From the NCBI GenBank assembly GCA_902538525.1, contig CACBFA010000001.1:145370-209369 (forward strand): a stretch of DNA of 64,000 nucleotides, given 5' to 3'. The stretch comes from an uncultured Pelagibacteraceae bacterium. GTDB taxonomy: Bacteria > Pseudomonadota > Alphaproteobacteria > Pelagibacterales > Pelagibacteraceae. The notes beneath the pieces were generated by a model. That model did not search any database and was not told the origin of the DNA. It saw nothing but the letters and a program-made list of their open reading frames with translations. The position numbers were made by a program, and so were the translations under genes. Of the stretch, positions 41,771 to 51,856 are shown piece after piece; position 1 is the stretch's first letter, and each line of letters begins with the position of its first letter.

Positions 41771-42820
41771 AACATCCCCATCTTTAACGATATAATCTTT
41801 ACCTTCTAATCTCATTTTACCATTTTCTTTAGATTTTAACCAACCGCCATTAAAAACAAAATCTTGATAAGACACAGTTTCTGCTCTTATAAAACCTTTT
41901 TCAAAATCTGTATGAATTACACCTGCTGCTTGAGGCGCCATGCAATTTTTGTTAATTGTCCAAGCTCTTGTCTCCTCAATACCTGAAGTAAAAAACGTTT
42001 CTAAAGATAAAAGGTCATATCCTTTTTTGATTAATAAATTCAATCCAGTATCATCAACATTTATCATTTTCATATAGTTTTTTCTTTCTTCATTTTCTAA
42101 TGCATTTAATTGATTTTCTATTTCAGCTGAAATAGTTAGAGTATTTTTAGAACCATATTTTTCAATGAAACTTTTTGTATAATTATTGCCTTTATCAATG
42201 CTATTTTCATCAACATTACAAACATACAATTTAGGCTTTATTGACAATAATCCTGACAATTTTACATCCTTTTTATCAAATTCATCATATAATTTATTTA
42301 TATCATCGTTATCATTAATTAAATTCTGTGCTCTATCTAGAATTTGGTTTTGATTTTCATCATTATTTTTTTTATTTTTCTTATCTAGTCTTTTTTGAAT
42401 AGATTCCAAATCTGCCAAAGACATTTCTGTTTCAATTATTTCTAAATCTCTAATTGGATCAACTGTTGGATTTACATTTTGAATATCATCAGAATCAAAA
42501 CACCTAATTAAATGAATAACAGCATCCACTTCTCTTATGTGGGATAGGAATTTGTTACCTAATCCTTCACCTTTAGAGGCTCCTTCGACTAATCCTGCTA
42601 TATCAACAAAAGATATTGTAGTATTTATTTTTTTTTTTGAATTTGAAATTTTAACCAATTCATCTAACCTATAATCTGGTACAGGAACGATGCCTATATT
42701 TGGATCTATCGTACAGAAAGGAAAATTTGCTGCTTGGGCTTTACTTGAATTTGTAAGTGCATTAAATAATGTAGATTTACCAACATTTGGTAAACCAACT
42801 ATACCACACTTAAAACCCAT
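41747..42820 (-). CDS. ychF: redox-regulated ATPase/GTPase YchF
   Basis: GIVGLPNVGKSTLFNALT, FVDIAGLVEGASKGEGLGNKFL, TGIEETRAWTI. Confidence 0.97.
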   Translation of the reverse strand: MGFKCGIVGLPNVGKSTLFNALTNSSKAQAANFPFCTIDPNIGIVPVPDYRLDELVKISNSKKKINTTISFVDIAGLVEGASKGEGLGNKFLSHIREVDAVIHLIRCFDSDDIQNVNPTVDPIRDLEIIETEMSLADLESIQKRLDKKNKKNNDENQNQILDRAQNLINDNDDINKLYDEFDKKDVKLSGLLSIKPKLYVCNVDENSIDKGNNYTKSFIEKYGSKNTLTISAEIENQLNALENEERKNYMKMINVDDTGLNLLIKKGYDLLSLETFFTSGIEETRAWTINKNCMAPQAAGVIHTDFEKGFIRAETVSYQDFVFNGGWLKSKENGKMRLEGKDYIVKDGDVLNFRFNT

Positions 42821-43381
42821 TTAATTATTGTTAACTTTGCTTGAGAATAAATCTAATTTTTTATCTATCAAAATAGCAATAGAGTCTATTATATTATGAG
42901 TAATTTTTTCTAAGTGTTCTTGTTCATCATCAGAAAAATCATTTAAAACAAAGTCTGATACAGACATTTTATTCTCTGGCTTTCCAATCCCGATCCTCAC
43001 TCTTGAATAGTCTTTTCCAATAAATTTATCAATTGAAGCAACTCCATTGTGACCTGCACTTGATCCACCAAATTTTGCCTTTATTTTTCCAAACTCTACA
43101 TCTAGATCATCGTGAAAAACAATAACATCTTCTGCATCTATTTTGAAATATTCAAGCAATTCTCTGATACATATCCCTGAGTTGTTCATGAAAGTCAGAG
43201 GTTTGATTGCATAAATTTTCTTTTCCCCAATATTACCTGTTGTAAGTAAACCCTTAAATTTTGGCTTTTGCTTTGAAAGACCAAATTTTTGATTTATGGC
43301 ATCTAAAACTTTAAAACCTATATTGTGTCTATTATTATGACTGTTTGGGGTTGGATTGCCCAAACCTACGAGTAACAACAT
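42821..43381 (-). CDS. pth: peptidyl-tRNA hydrolase
   Basis: LLVGLGNPTPNSHNNRHNIGF, PLTFMNNSG, FGGSSAGHNGVASID. Confidence 0.96.
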   Translation of the reverse strand: MLLLVGLGNPTPNSHNNRHNIGFKVLDAINQKFGLSKQKPKFKGLLTTGNIGEKKIYAIKPLTFMNNSGICIRELLEYFKIDAEDVIVFHDDLDVEFGKIKAKFGGSSAGHNGVASIDKFIGKDYSRVRIGIGKPENKMSVSDFVLNDFSDDEQEHLEKITHNIIDSIAILIDKKLDLFSSKVNNN

Positions 43382-43409
43382 TTTATTTTATTATTATTTT
43401 CACAGATTA

Positions 43410-44126
43410 TTATTTTTTCTCTGCTGGAGCTTTTCCTTCGTCTTTTCCTTTATCACCATCTGCAGCTTTTTCTGCACCTTCTTCAGGTTTAGCATCTCCA
43501 TCCGTAGCTGCCTCTGTAGCTTCTCCACCATCTCCCTCAGCTTCTGTAGGTTTTTCAGGCTCTTTAACAACCGTTGGTGCTGCGACGGTTGCGATTACAA
43601 AGTCTCTTCCTTGAATTGTAGGTGTTATATTTTCTGGTAAATTTATGAAAGATATTTTAATACTTGCGCCAATATCTAAGTTATTTAAATCCACAACTAG
43701 CTCTGTCGGTATATTTTCTGTAGGACATCTTAATTCAACTTTTCGTCTTACTATATTCAAAACTCCACCTCTTTTTAATCCTGGTGATAGTTCATGGTTT
43801 ATAAACTTAACTGGAATTTCTAAAATTACTTTTGCACCTTTAACAATTCTTAAAAAATCTAAATGTATAGGCTCATCTGTAACTGTATCAAAATCAATAA
43901 CTCTTGGTAAAACTTTTTGTTCTTTCCCATCAATATTAATTGAAATAATATTTGATAAAATATTTTCTTTATTTAACAAATTTTTTACTTCTTTAACAGA
44001 GACAGAGATTTTTTGATTTGGCTCCTCTCCTCCATAAATTATTCCTGGAACCATACCTTTACTTCTAAGAGATTTAACTTCACCCTTAGTTTTTGTTTCT
44101 CTTATTGTGGCTGCTAATAAACTCAT
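43410..44126 (-). CDS. rplY: 50S ribosomal protein L25/general stress protein Ctc (bL25)
   Basis: RSKGMVPGIIYGGEEPN, HLDFLRI; acidic low-complexity C-terminal tail. Confidence 0.94.
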   Translation of the reverse strand: MSLLAATIRETKTKGEVKSLRSKGMVPGIIYGGEEPNQKISVSVKEVKNLLNKENILSNIISINIDGKEQKVLPRVIDFDTVTDEPIHLDFLRIVKGAKVILEIPVKFINHELSPGLKRGGVLNIVRRKVELRCPTENIPTELVVDLNNLDIGASIKISFINLPENITPTIQGRDFVIATVAAPTVVKEPEKPTEAEGDGGEATEAATDGDAKPEEGAEKAADGDKGKDEGKAPAEKK

Positions 44127-44171
44127 AAAGTGTCGGGTTTTTAACTTATGAAACTAAATTTTACAAGTAAA

Positions 44172-45104
44172 TTATTTAAATAGATCTGATACTGAGGTAG
44201 AATTTGATATTCTTTTAATAGCTTCTCCAACTAAATTAGAGATTGTTAATACCTCAATATTCTTAGCTTTTTTAACTTTCATAGAATTATCTATTGTATC
44301 AGTTACAACTAAATTTTTTATCGAAGATTTCTTAATTTTTTCAACAGCATTACCACTTAATACGCCATGTGTTACATACACATGAACATCTTTAGCTCCT
44401 CTTTTTTTTAGTTCATAAGCTGCATTTACAATTGTTCCACCAGAGTCGATTATATCATCAACTAATATACAAGTTTTATTTTTAACATTTCCAATTACAT
44501 TCATTACTTCTGACTTTCCAGGAGCAGGTCTTCTTTTATCTACTATTGCTAAATCTACATTTAACAATTTTCCTAAAGCTCTTGCTCTTGCAGTACCACC
44601 GACATCCGGAGCAACACAGATTATATTATTCTTTTTTAATTTCTTTTTTATATGTCTAGCAAATATTGGAGTTGCAAATAAATTATCTACTGGAATATCA
44701 AAAAATCCTTGAATTTGTCCAGAGTGTAAATCAACTGTAACGACTCTATCTGCTCCTGCTTTTGCAATAAGGTTAGATACAAGTTTTGCAGATATAGATG
44801 TTCTCGGAACCACCTTTCTATCTTGTCTTGCATATCCAAAATATGGGATCACAGCAGTTATGTTTTTGGCCGATGATCTTTTTAAAGCATCAATAGATAG
44901 TAGTAATTCCATTAAATTGTCATTTGCAGGGGATGAAACGGATTGAATTAAAAAAATACTATTACCTCTAATATTTTCATTAATTTCTATATAGATTTCT
45001 CCGTCTGCAAATTTTCTTATGTTTGAATTCACTAGTCTATTTTTTAAAAATTTAGATATTTTTTGACTAAGATGTTTATTACTGTTTCCTGTGAGAATTT
45101 TCAT
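44172..45104 (-). CDS. prs: ribose-phosphate pyrophosphokinase
   Basis: YFGYARQDRKVVPRTSISAKLVSNL, CILVDDIIDSGGTIVNAAYELKKRGA. Confidence 0.97.
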   Translation of the reverse strand: MKILTGNSNKHLSQKISKFLKNRLVNSNIRKFADGEIYIEINENIRGNSIFLIQSVSSPANDNLMELLLSIDALKRSSAKNITAVIPYFGYARQDRKVVPRTSISAKLVSNLIAKAGADRVVTVDLHSGQIQGFFDIPVDNLFATPIFARHIKKKLKKNNIICVAPDVGGTARARALGKLLNVDLAIVDKRRPAPGKSEVMNVIGNVKNKTCILVDDIIDSGGTIVNAAYELKKRGAKDVHVYVTHGVLSGNAVEKIKKSSIKNLVVTDTIDNSMKVKKAKNIEVLTISNLVGEAIKRISNSTSVSDLFK

Positions 45105-45114
45105 CCGAGATATC

Positions 45115-45867
45115 CTATTTAATCATAATTGCAGAAATATTTCTACCATAATCGTTATGCTTATTTTTTTTTGATCTCCTAGAACTAAAAAAGTTATTTT
45201 CTAGAGCGTAGGTATCTTTTCTTATTATATCTATTTTTTTAACTCCATTTTCGTAAAATTGAGATTTTATATATTCGCTTAAATCAAAATAAATTTTTTT
45301 CCTTTTAAATGTGAAGAAATTCACATTTTTTTTATTTTTGTCCTTAAACAATTTAAAAAAATCATTTTTTACTTCATAACTATTTTTTTTTATACATGGT
45401 CCAATGCAAGCAATCATATCTTTCTCTGAGCATCCATTTTTTTTTAAAAGCTGAATTGTTTTTTTTACTATTCCCTTAAAAGCACCTTTCCACCCAGCAT
45501 GTATTGCACCAACAAATTTTTGCTTTTTTTCTATAATTAGAATTGGTGCACAATCTGCAGTAAGTATACTAATCGCAATATTTTGTTTATTTGTAATCAT
45601 CGCATCTCCAGTCAATTTTTTTTTTGGAACATTATTAATTTTAAGAACTTTATTGCTGTGAATTTGATTAAGAGAAACTAAATTCCTACTTTTGCAGCCT
45701 ATTTTTCTTGAAACTATCTTTAAATTTCTACTTATATTAGCAATTTTATCTTTTGAACCTTTTCCACAATTTAAACTTTTGTAGATTCCCTTTGAGGTAC
45801 CTCCTAATCTATTAAAAAAATAATGTGAAATGGATTTTTGATCTCTAAAACTTTTTGACTTAATCAC
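45115..45867 (-). CDS. pgeF: peptidoglycan editing factor PgeF / YfiH laccase-domain protein
   Basis: LNQIHSNKVLKI, LTADCAPILI, GAIHAGWKGAFKGIV, GPCIKKNSYEV. Confidence 0.93.
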   Translation of the reverse strand: MIKSKSFRDQKSISHYFFNRLGGTSKGIYKSLNCGKGSKDKIANISRNLKIVSRKIGCKSRNLVSLNQIHSNKVLKINNVPKKKLTGDAMITNKQNIAISILTADCAPILIIEKKQKFVGAIHAGWKGAFKGIVKKTIQLLKKNGCSEKDMIACIGPCIKKNSYEVKNDFFKLFKDKNKKNVNFFTFKRKKIYFDLSEYIKSQFYENGVKKIDIIRKDTYALENNFFSSRRSKKNKHNDYGRNISAIMIK

Positions 45868-46904
45868 TTAAAACCCAAATTAAAATTATTTTTAGATTTG
45901 CTTACAAATAAAACTTTAAACAAAGAGCCCATATATTTTTCATCAATTAATCTTTTTATTCTATAAAATATGTCCGCTTTCTTACTAAATTGTAAATTTT
46001 TACTTATTATCTCAGCTCTTTTTAATATTCCTAATTTAGTTAAGAAATTACCTTGGGTAGTTATTAAAGATTTCAAATTAGAATTTGCAAACTCTTTCTT
46101 ATACATTTTAAAATTTATCAAATGAGTAATATCCGAGTTATAGGGATTTTCTAAAAAACTAATTTTTCTGTGCTTTTCAACACTTTGCAAAGTATTTTTC
46201 ATTTTTCCACTTGTAAAGCCATAGTCTATCATTAATAAACCACCATTATTTTTAAAAATAAAATTCGCAATTTCGTTAACAAATTTCATTGCTGAAGGTG
46301 AATATTCAACAAATTTTTCTTTTTCTATATTTTTACCTAAATATTTCTCAATTATTTTTGACGACACTTTTTGATCACAAACTTCAAACTTATTTTTTTT
46401 GTATGCTACATATTTTTCATACCAATTATCACTTTTTTTTAAAAACTGTTTGATAGGAAAAGCATCAAAAAACTCATTAGCCAAGAATATAGTTGGAGCC
46501 TTTGGAATTTCTTTTAAATTTCTTATCCAACTTACTTTTTTCTTATCTATTTTACTCTTCTGAATTTTTATCAGTAATGGACTTTTTTCTAAAATTAAGA
46601 AATTAGCAGATAAACTAATTTCACTAAAATTATTTAAAGTTTTTATAATTTGTGACATCATCTCACCATTACCTGCACCCAGCTCTACAATATTTATTTT
46701 TTTTGGTTTTTTTAAATTCTCCCAAAATGAAATTAACCAAATAGATATCATTTCTGAAAAAAGAACAGAAATATTAGGAGATGTTATGAAGTCACCTTTT
46801 TTTCCGAAAGGATTTTTTTTAATATAATATCCATTATCTTTGTCATACAAAGATTTGTAAATAAATCTGTCCAATGAGATTTTTTTATTGTGTCCTATTA
46901 GCAT
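45864..46904 (-). CDS. SAM-dependent methyltransferase, NDUFAF7/MidA-like
   Basis: GDFITSPNISVLFSEMI, NIVELGAGNGEMMSQII, LANEFFDAFPIKQF, MIDYGFTSG. Confidence 0.9.
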   Translation of the reverse strand: MLIGHNKKISLDRFIYKSLYDKDNGYYIKKNPFGKKGDFITSPNISVLFSEMISIWLISFWENLKKPKKINIVELGAGNGEMMSQIIKTLNNFSEISLSANFLILEKSPLLIKIQKSKIDKKKVSWIRNLKEIPKAPTIFLANEFFDAFPIKQFLKKSDNWYEKYVAYKKNKFEVCDQKVSSKIIEKYLGKNIEKEKFVEYSPSAMKFVNEIANFIFKNNGGLLMIDYGFTSGKMKNTLQSVEKHRKISFLENPYNSDITHLINFKMYKKEFANSNLKSLITTQGNFLTKLGILKRAEIISKNLQFSKKADIFYRIKRLIDEKYMGSLFKVLFVSKSKNNFNLGFK

Positions 46905-47661
46905 TTTTATAATAGATGATAATTAATCCGCAGGTTAGTGCTACACAACTTATTATTTGCCCCATACTTAAATTGAAAAATAAATAACCTAGTTGTTGAT
47001 CAGGTTCTCTGAAGAACTCGATAACAAATCTAAAAAATGAGTATAAAATTAAAAAATAACCTGAAATAATACCGGGTGTATTCCTTAATCTATTAAACAA
47101 CATACTTAAAATAATAAATAGAACAACCCCCTCAAATATTGCCTCATAAATTTGTGAAGGATGTCGATTTAAATCATCAATTTTTATAAACTTTACTGAC
47201 CATGGTACATTTGTTTCTATGCCATAAAGTTCTGAGTTTATAAAATTTGATATTCTTCCTAAAAAAATTCCTATAGGAGAACAAACAGCAACCACATCTA
47301 AATAACTAAAAATATTTTGATTTTTACTTTTGCAGAAGAAATGAGTTCCTATAATAATTCCAATTAGTGCACCGTGAAAAGACATGCCCCCTTGCCAAAT
47401 TTTTATAATCTCAATTGGATTACTAATAAAATAAATTGGGTCATAAATAATTACATATCCAAGTCTTCCACCAAGGATGATACTTATGATCAAATAAGTT
47501 ATATAATCGTCAAAATATTCTTTTTGAGTGCTATCTTTAATTAGTTTGTTCTTTGCAAAATACCAACCAAATACTAAGCCGATTATATAAGACAAGGAAT
47601 ACCATCTGATTTCTAATGAAAAGATCTCAAAAGCGACTGGGTCAAAATTATTAATAAACAT
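46885..47661 (-). CDS. lgt: prolipoprotein diacylglyceryl transferase
   Basis: IRWYSLSYIIGLVFGW, GGRLGYVI, WQGGMSFHGALIG, GRISNFINSELYG, HPSQIYEAIFEG. Confidence 0.96.
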   Translation of the reverse strand: MFINNFDPVAFEIFSLEIRWYSLSYIIGLVFGWYFAKNKLIKDSTQKEYFDDYITYLIISIILGGRLGYVIIYDPIYFISNPIEIIKIWQGGMSFHGALIGIIIGTHFFCKSKNQNIFSYLDVVAVCSPIGIFLGRISNFINSELYGIETNVPWSVKFIKIDDLNRHPSQIYEAIFEGVVLFIILSMLFNRLRNTPGIISGYFLILYSFFRFVIEFFREPDQQLGYLFFNLSMGQIISCVALTCGLIIIYYKNANRTQ

Positions 47662-47709
47662 TTAATTGTAATATTATAAATATTACTTAAACTTTGATAA
47701 GAAATTATT

Positions 47710-47952
47710 ATGTCAAAATCAAGATTCGTATTTGATAAATTTGCAAAGTTCTTGGAAGAAGGACTGGTCAATTACAAAGATTTTAGTGATGAAGTCGTAA
47801 ATATTTTAAGATCAAAAAAAGAGGAAATTATCCTTAAAATGAATTTAGTAAGTAAAGATGAAATCGATATATTAAATAAAAGAATTGAAAAATTAGAAAA
47901 AAAAATTGCTGAAAAAAAAATAAAAAAAAAAACTAAACGGGCAAAGAAATAA
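47710..47952 (+). CDS. UbiK/BMFP-family accessory protein
   Basis: Short amphipathic/coiled protein, LVSKDEIDILNKRIEKLEKKI pattern, Lys-rich tail. Confidence 0.7.
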   Translation: MSKSRFVFDKFAKFLEEGLVNYKDFSDEVVNILRSKKEEIILKMNLVSKDEIDILNKRIEKLEKKIAEKKIKKKTKRAKK

Positions 47953-49255
47953 TAACTTTTAATCCACCTAAACTAGACTTATCAAATTTAAGATCTCCCC
48001 CATGTGATTTTACAACATCTGATGATATAGCTAAGCCAAGACCAACACTTGACTTTGTTTCTGATCTACTTTTGTCAATTTTATAAAATGGTTTTAAAAC
48101 ATTTTGATGTTCTTTCTGTGGAATTCCTGGACCATCATCCTCAATTGAAATATTAATAGTTGATCTTCTTTTTTTTAGACTTAATTGAACATTGTCAGCA
48201 AATTTTAAAGAATTATCAATAAGGTTATTAATACATCTGCTAATTAAATTCTTTCTTCCATCAAAATAAACCCTCTCTTTAAAAAAATATTTAATATTTG
48301 GTTTCTCATATTTTTTACATATATCTTCGAGAAGAACAGAAATATCAAAAGTTTCAGTCTTATCTTTTGCCCCTGATCTTGCAAATTGAAGATATTCATT
48401 TAACATTTTTTCCATCTCATCAACATCTCTAGATAGTTTCTCCACAACACTTTTGTCTTTAATCATAGCTATTTGTAGTTTAATCCTTGTCAAAGGTGTT
48501 CTTAAATCATGACTAATACCTGACAACATTTCAGATCTTTGATTAAGATGTCTAAGTATTCTTTTTCTCATTTTATCAAACTCTAAACCTGCTTTTCGAA
48601 TTTCAAGTGCTCCAGAAGGTCTAAATTCGTCAATATCTTCTCCTCGACCAAATCTTTCAGATGCTTCAGCGAGCTTAGTAATAGGTCTAGTTTGATTTTT
48701 TAAAAAAATTATTGCCACCACAATCATTAAAAATGCTGGCAATGTTATCCAGAGTCCAAATAATCTCACCGAACTAGTAGTAAGTCTGTCTCTTGGAATG
48801 TAAAATTGAAAATAGCCTTTTGAATAGCCTATTTTTAAATCAACAACTTCTTTAAAATTAGTTGTATCAAACCAGTAAGTTAAATTTTTTTTCTTTAGCT
48901 CTCTCCTTAGCGATCGATCTACTGGACTGAACCATCTTTCTGGTATTTTATCTGGTAAGATTTTATCTTTTTCATATTTGATATTAAAACCCAAGTGTTC
49001 TTTGAATAAAATTATTATAAAATCTTTGTTAGTTTCGTCATTATCATAAGCATCTACAAAAGTTTTGACTTCAGAGACCAATGCTCTTGTCATTCCAGAA
49101 TTAGTTTTGATCCAAAGACTATCAAAAAAAACTAAAGAGATAGTTATTTGCATAACAACTATTGGAACAGCTACTATGAGTAAACCTCTATAAAAAAGTC
49201 TTTTAGGCAAGATATTTTTTATATATTTATTCAATCCATAAAACATAACCTTCAC
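47933..49255 (-). CDS. sensor histidine kinase (EnvZ-like)
   Basis: HAMP region, SGISHDLRTPLTRIKLQI H-box, NLIDNSLKF, EDDGPGIP, SSVGLGLAIS. Confidence 0.94.
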   Translation of the reverse strand: MKVMFYGLNKYIKNILPKRLFYRGLLIVAVPIVVMQITISLVFFDSLWIKTNSGMTRALVSEVKTFVDAYDNDETNKDFIIILFKEHLGFNIKYEKDKILPDKIPERWFSPVDRSLRRELKKKNLTYWFDTTNFKEVVDLKIGYSKGYFQFYIPRDRLTTSSVRLFGLWITLPAFLMIVVAIIFLKNQTRPITKLAEASERFGRGEDIDEFRPSGALEIRKAGLEFDKMRKRILRHLNQRSEMLSGISHDLRTPLTRIKLQIAMIKDKSVVEKLSRDVDEMEKMLNEYLQFARSGAKDKTETFDISVLLEDICKKYEKPNIKYFFKERVYFDGRKNLISRCINNLIDNSLKFADNVQLSLKKRRSTINISIEDDGPGIPQKEHQNVLKPFYKIDKSRSETKSSVGLGLAISSDVVKSHGGDLKFDKSSLGGLKVIISLPV

Positions 49256-49904
49256 CTCTTATTGTTTGTAAATAATTTGGGCTTTTGGGGTTTTCTTCAA
49301 TTTTCTTCCTAAGTCTTGTAATGATTACGTCAACTGATCTTTCTTTATCAATTTTTATAAGATTTCCAATCTCCTCTCTTTTAAAAATTTTTCCAGGGGA
49401 ATTAACCATTTTATCTAAAATTATTTTTTCTGTATTATTGATTTTTATTGATTTATCATTTTTCAAAATAAACTGCTTATTAAGATCTATTTCAATTTTA
49501 CCAAATTTAAATTTTCTCTTTGTATTTCTATATTTTGTTTTATTTAAGATATTATTAATTCTAAGTATTAATTCTTTAGGCTCAAAAGGTTTTGGAAGGT
49601 AATCGTCTGCACCAATATCCAAACCCTCTATTCTCTCTGAAGCCTCACCCTTCGCAGTTAAAAGAATTATAGGGGTCGAAATTTTATCTTTATTTTCTTT
49701 TGTAAATTCTAAACCACTCTTTCCTGGCATCATTATATCAAGCACTATTAAGTCAAATTTTATAATTTTAACTTTCTCAAGAGCATCTTCGGCACTATTC
49801 GAACTAGTTACAAGATATTCATTTTGGGAAAGGTATTCTTTAACCAATTCTCTTATGCCATCATCGTCATCTACAACTAAAATATGTGCTTTAAATTTTT
49901 CCAT
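49227..49904 (-). CDS. OmpR-family response regulator (PetR-like context)
   Basis: LVVDDDDGIRELVKEYL, DLIVLDIMMPGKSG, GADDYLPKPFEPKEL, winged-helix C-terminus. Confidence 0.94.
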   Translation of the reverse strand: MEKFKAHILVVDDDDGIRELVKEYLSQNEYLVTSSNSAEDALEKVKIIKFDLIVLDIMMPGKSGLEFTKENKDKISTPIILLTAKGEASERIEGLDIGADDYLPKPFEPKELILRINNILNKTKYRNTKRKFKFGKIEIDLNKQFILKNDKSIKINNTEKIILDKMVNSPGKIFKREEIGNLIKIDKERSVDVIITRLRKKIEENPKSPNYLQTIRGEGYVLWIE

Positions 49905-50334
49905 TAATTATTTTTTTTAAAACATTATCAAAACTAACAACCTCATTTGCTTTTGATGCAGAGAATGCTTGGTAAATTCTTTTCTTTTGAGCTGAGAAAA
50001 TTTCGTTAAATAATTTTTCTCCTTCCTCTGTTAAGAAGACATGTTTTATTCTCGTATCTACTTGATCTTTTTCATATTTTATAGCTTTTAAATTTATTAA
50101 ATCTTTCAAAACTCTATTCAAACTTTGCTTTGTAACTTTCAATTTTCTTAAAAGTTCTGATATTGTGATACCCTCATATAATGAAATTAGATGAATAACC
50201 TTGTTATGTGCGACACCTATGGAGTATTTATTCAACACATTTCTAGCATCTGAGACCGTCTCCCTGTAGCCAAGAAATATTTTTTCAATATATTGTTTGA
50301 GATCATCATCTTTTAAATATAAAAGTTTTTTCAT
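49891..50334 (-). CDS. MarR-family regulator (PetP-like context)
   Basis: wHTH: LYEGITISELLRKLKVTKQSLNRVLKDLINLKAIKYEKDQVDTRIKHVFLTEEG. Confidence 0.9.
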   Translation of the reverse strand: MKKLLYLKDDDLKQYIEKIFLGYRETVSDARNVLNKYSIGVAHNKVIHLISLYEGITISELLRKLKVTKQSLNRVLKDLINLKAIKYEKDQVDTRIKHVFLTEEGEKLFNEIFSAQKKRIYQAFSASKANEVVSFDNVLKKIINGKI

Positions 50335-50393
50335 ATTGGTAAGTTATATTGACATATTATATATACAAATATATTTTTTTATAAAATTAAATA

Positions 50394-51275
50394 ATGATAC
50401 CTTTCGATAAACGATCAGGAAAAATTTGGTACAATAATGAGTTTGTTGAATGGCAAGATGCAAAATGCCATGTAATCAGTCACGGACTTCATTATGCTAG
50501 TTTAGTTTTTGAAGGTGAAAGAGTATACGACGGAGAAATATTTAAGTTAGAAGAGCATACAGATAGATTATTTTATTCTGCAAAAAGATTAGACATTAAT
50601 ATTCCTTATACACAAGATGAAATAAATGAAGCTTCAAAAAAAATAGTGGCGGTTCAAAATATTCAAAATGGATATGTAAGACCTTTTGCGTGGAGAGGAA
50701 GTGAGATGATGGGTGTGTCTGCACAAAAAAATACGATTAATGTAGCAATAGCTACGTGGGAATGGCCTGCGTATTTTGATCCAAAATTAAAAGCTGAAGG
50801 AATAAGATTAAATATTTCTAAATGGCGAAGACCGGCTCCAAATACTATTCCCTGGGATGCAAAAGCAGCCGGATTATATATGATTTGTACTCTTTCAAAA
50901 CACGAAGCTGAACAACAAGGGTATTCTGAATCTTTAATGTTAGATTTTGAAGGTAATGTTGCAGAAGGAACAAGTGCAAACATTTTTTTTAAAGATAAAA
51001 ATAACGAATTACATACACCAACACCAGACTCATTTTTAAATGGTATTACAAGACAAGCTGTAATTGAATTAGCCAAATCAAAAAATATTAAAGTTCATGA
51101 AAGAAAAATTTCTCCAGATGAACTAGGTAATTTTGATGGATGTTTCTTAACTGGTACTGCAGCTGAAATAACACCTGTTGCAAGTATAGCAGATCATAAA
51201 TACAAAATTTGTGATGTTATATTAGGATTATCAAAAAACTTTGATCAGTTAGTTAGACAAAAAAAAGCTGCCTAA
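50394..51275 (+). CDS. ilvE: branched-chain amino acid aminotransferase
   Basis: HGLHYASLVFEGERVYDGEIFKLEEHTDRLF, EGNVAEGTSANIFF, LNGITRQAVIELA. Confidence 0.95.
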   Translation: MIPFDKRSGKIWYNNEFVEWQDAKCHVISHGLHYASLVFEGERVYDGEIFKLEEHTDRLFYSAKRLDINIPYTQDEINEASKKIVAVQNIQNGYVRPFAWRGSEMMGVSAQKNTINVAIATWEWPAYFDPKLKAEGIRLNISKWRRPAPNTIPWDAKAAGLYMICTLSKHEAEQQGYSESLMLDFEGNVAEGTSANIFFKDKNNELHTPTPDSFLNGITRQAVIELAKSKNIKVHERKISPDELGNFDGCFLTGTAAEITPVASIADHKYKICDVILGLSKNFDQLVRQKKAA

Positions 51276-51856
51276 TCCTTATTATCTTCAGATATTGCAT
51301 GGTCTATTCCTTTTCTAAGATAATCATATCCAGTATAAAGTGTTAAAAACGCAGATAGCCATAAAATAATAATGCCAATTGTTTGAGCATTATAATCTTG
51401 AAAATTTATTAATTTATTTCCTGTTTCCCCAGTCAGAAGTATTGCTATCGAAAACATCTGCAAGAATGTTTTAAGTTTTGCTAAATTAGAAACTGGAAGC
51501 TTTATTTTTCCTTTCGCTAGAAATTCTCTTAAACCTGAAATTAATATTTCCCTTGTAAGAATTATAATGGCTGCAATAACTTCATAATTTTTTATTGTTT
51601 GGTCCATAACTAATAAAATTAACGCAGTTGCAACAATAATTTTATCTGCAATAGGATCTAAAAGCTCGCCAAGTTTAGACTCTTCTTTAAACATTCTTGC
51701 CAAAAGACCATCTAAAAAATCTGTAAATGAGGCAATTAAAAAAAGAGCAAATGGTATTATGTCTCCATAAAATCCTGGAAGGTAGAACGTAAAAACAAAT
51801 ATTGGAACAATTATTATTCGTCCAATTGTTAAATAATTAGGTATTTTAAATTTCAT
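51272..51856 (-). CDS. pgsA: CDP-diacylglycerol-glycerol-3-phosphate 3-phosphatidyltransferase
   Basis: [46 protein letters not shown]. Confidence 0.95.
   Translation of the reverse strand: MKFKIPNYLTIGRIIIVPIFVFTFYLPGFYGDIIPFALFLIASFTDFLDGLLARMFKEESKLGELLDPIADKIIVATALILLVMDQTIKNYEVIAAIIILTREILISGLREFLAKGKIKLPVSNLAKLKTFLQMFSIAILLTGETGNKLINFQDYNAQTIGIIILWLSAFLTLYTGYDYLRKGIDHAISEDNKD

Noticed and set aside
43345-43640. Plus-strand Ser/Ala/Pro-rich ORFs
   Set aside because: Antisense shadow of the low-complexity bL25 tail on the minus strand.
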